A stretch of 7,155 nt of DNA from an uncultured SAR324 cluster bacterium (GTDB lineage Bacteria; SAR324; NAC60-12). A program made the translations under genes and the position numbers. The stretch covers positions 1-7,155 of the forward strand of contig CABXOR010000066.1 of assembly GCA_902513935.1 (NCBI GenBank), read 5' to 3'. Below are positions 6,119-7,155 of the stretch, in pieces. The notes beneath the pieces are model-generated. The model worked only from the letters and a program-made list of their open reading frames with translations, made no database searches and was not told the DNA's origin. Within the stretch, counting starts at the first letter, position 1. Every line of letters starts with the position of its first letter.

Positions 6119-7155
6119 TTATTGATTCATCAAGCTTCTCAGAAGTTTTTCAATTTCTTTTTGACGGACTGTATCTTTAAATCTTTTTTGCATTTTCAGG
6201 TAAATAGATCTCGCTTCTTTAGTGCGTTTTAGTTGCACATAACTTGATGCAATTCTCAAATTGAGATCGTATCTTTGCTGATTAGTCAAACTACGGTCCA
6301 GATAAAGAACTTTCAGACTGGCGGCCAGAGCTTGACGATGTTTGCCTAATTTATAGAGAGCAAACCCTTTTTCTTTGAAAATATGCAGTTGCCATTTTTT
6401 TCGTCCTTCTTCAACTGTTTCCATCGATTTTAATGCTTGATTTAGCCAGCGTTCAGCCAATTCATAGTTAGTCAATTCGTTATAAAGTTGACCAATTAGA
6501 ACAATCTGCTCCAATCTCTTTTCAGGAGCAAGTTCTACTTTACGTACTGATTTTTTATAATTGGCTACAAGCTGCTTTAAATAAGAAAAGGCCTTTTCTC
6601 TTTGTTTCTTTTCCAGAAAATAATTGCTGAGCATATGCAGAATTTCATAACTGAAAAAATCGTCCCGACTCACTTTCAAAAACATATCTGCACCTTGCAG
6701 TAATTCTGGAATGCGCCCCAACTCATACTGAATTTTCAGGATCCGGTAATTGATAACTCGTCTAGTGTCTTTTGGAGGATTTTTTAATGCCAATGTGTAA
6801 TATGTGTTTGCTTCTTCATATTTCTTCGTATCAAAAAGAGCATTTGCCCGATGAAAGTAAAGGAAGCCCTGATCTTTGTTGGTTGAAAGCTCCAGTCCGA
6901 CACCTGTCACACTCAGTATCCGCCTAGGATCCTTGATGTTCTTCAATACTTCAACCCTTAATTTTATCAGTGAAAAGTCTGAATTCTCCTCAATCATACG
7001 CTGAAGAACATCATCAGCTTGCTCATATCGTTGCATTGCCATAAGAATCTGTACGCGTAAATGAACCGCTCTTACAGCTTTTTTCAATTGACCAAAAGTG
7101 TTTTGCAGTTCATTTAATATTTCCAGACCTGAATTGTACTGCTTTAGTTCAAAAA
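6119..7155 (-). CDS. Tetratricopeptide-repeat (TPR) protein, 5' end outside the window
   Basis: A helical-repeat protein of at least 345 residues. The frame stays open to the right edge, so the N-terminus is missing; a TTG at 7085-7087 is an internal Leu codon rather than a convincing start. About seven TPR-like helix pairs of roughly 34-40 residues can be followed, with typical patterns such as FHRANALFDTKKYEEANTYY, IGQLYNELTNYELAERWL, FKEKGFALYKLGKHRQALAA and IASSYVQLKRTKEARSIY. The protein is rich in Lys and Arg and has no enzyme motif or membrane segment in the visible part. TPR arrays mediate protein-protein contacts; the partner, and whether the protein is secreted, cannot be told without the N-terminus. 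It ends 169 bases before cmk and is probably a separate transcription unit, given the inverted repeat and promoter candidate in that gap. Confidence 0.85.
   Translation of the reverse strand, partial: FELKQYNSGLEILNELQNTFGQLKKAVRAVHLRVQILMAMQRYEQADDVLQRMIEENSDFSLIKLRVEVLKNIKDPRRILSVTGVGLELSTNKDQGFLYFHRANALFDTKKYEEANTYYTLALKNPPKDTRRVINYRILKIQYELGRIPELLQGADMFLKVSRDDFFSYEILHMLSNYFLEKKQREKAFSYLKQLVANYKKSVRKVELAPEKRLEQIVLIGQLYNELTNYELAERWLNQALKSMETVEEGRKKWQLHIFKEKGFALYKLGKHRQALAASLKVLYLDRSLTNQQRYDLNLRIASSYVQLKRTKEARSIYLKMQKRFKDTVRQKEIEKLLRSLMNQ

Noticed and set aside
7085..7087. TTG as the start codon of the TPR gene
   Set aside because: The same frame stays open for 22 more codons to the window edge with TPR-like helical sequence, so the true start is probably outside the window.

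Overview
The window is a compact, single-strand bacterial gene cluster. All five supported genes lie on the minus strand, gaps between them are 37 to 169 bases, and base composition is moderately AT-rich. Read in the direction of transcription (high to low coordinates) the order is: a TPR-repeat protein whose start lies beyond the right edge (6119-7155); a 169-base gap holding a candidate promoter and a perfect 16-base parS palindrome (5950-6118); cytidylate kinase cmk (5266-5949); a sugar-1-phosphate nucleotidylyltransferase fused to a left-handed beta-helix acyltransferase, GlmU-like (4024-5214); glucosamine-6-phosphate synthase glmS (2169-3986); and a very large phosphohexomutase, GlmM-like, whose end lies beyond the left edge (1-2076). 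The mutase frame is open for all 692 codons in the window; it has no stop here because the window cuts it.

Together glmS, the mutase and the nucleotidylyltransferase/acyltransferase match the bacterial route from fructose-6-phosphate to UDP-N-acetylglucosamine, the precursor of peptidoglycan and lipopolysaccharide: GlmS makes glucosamine-6-phosphate, a GlmM-type mutase moves the phosphate to C1, and a GlmU-type enzyme acetylates and uridylylates it. cmk recycles CMP/dCMP and is the probable first gene of the transcription unit. The GlmU-like protein resembles the archaeal-type bifunctional sugar-1-phosphate transferases more than E. coli GlmU. It carries unusual substitutions in both active-site regions, so its exact reaction is uncertain.

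The least ordinary feature is TGTTTCACGTGAAACA at 5958-5973, a full match to the canonical bacterial chromosomal parS (ParB-binding) site. It sits in the apparent 5' leader of cmk, between a TATAAT box and the start codon. This suggests a chromosomal, probably origin-proximal segment. The organism cannot be named from the window. The diderm-style precursor genes, moderate-to-low GC and divergent enzymes would fit a little-studied lineage such as the PVC group (Lentisphaerota-like), but that is a weak guess. No mobile elements, CRISPR arrays, tRNA or rRNA genes are seen, and there is no gene-free stretch longer than 300 bases.
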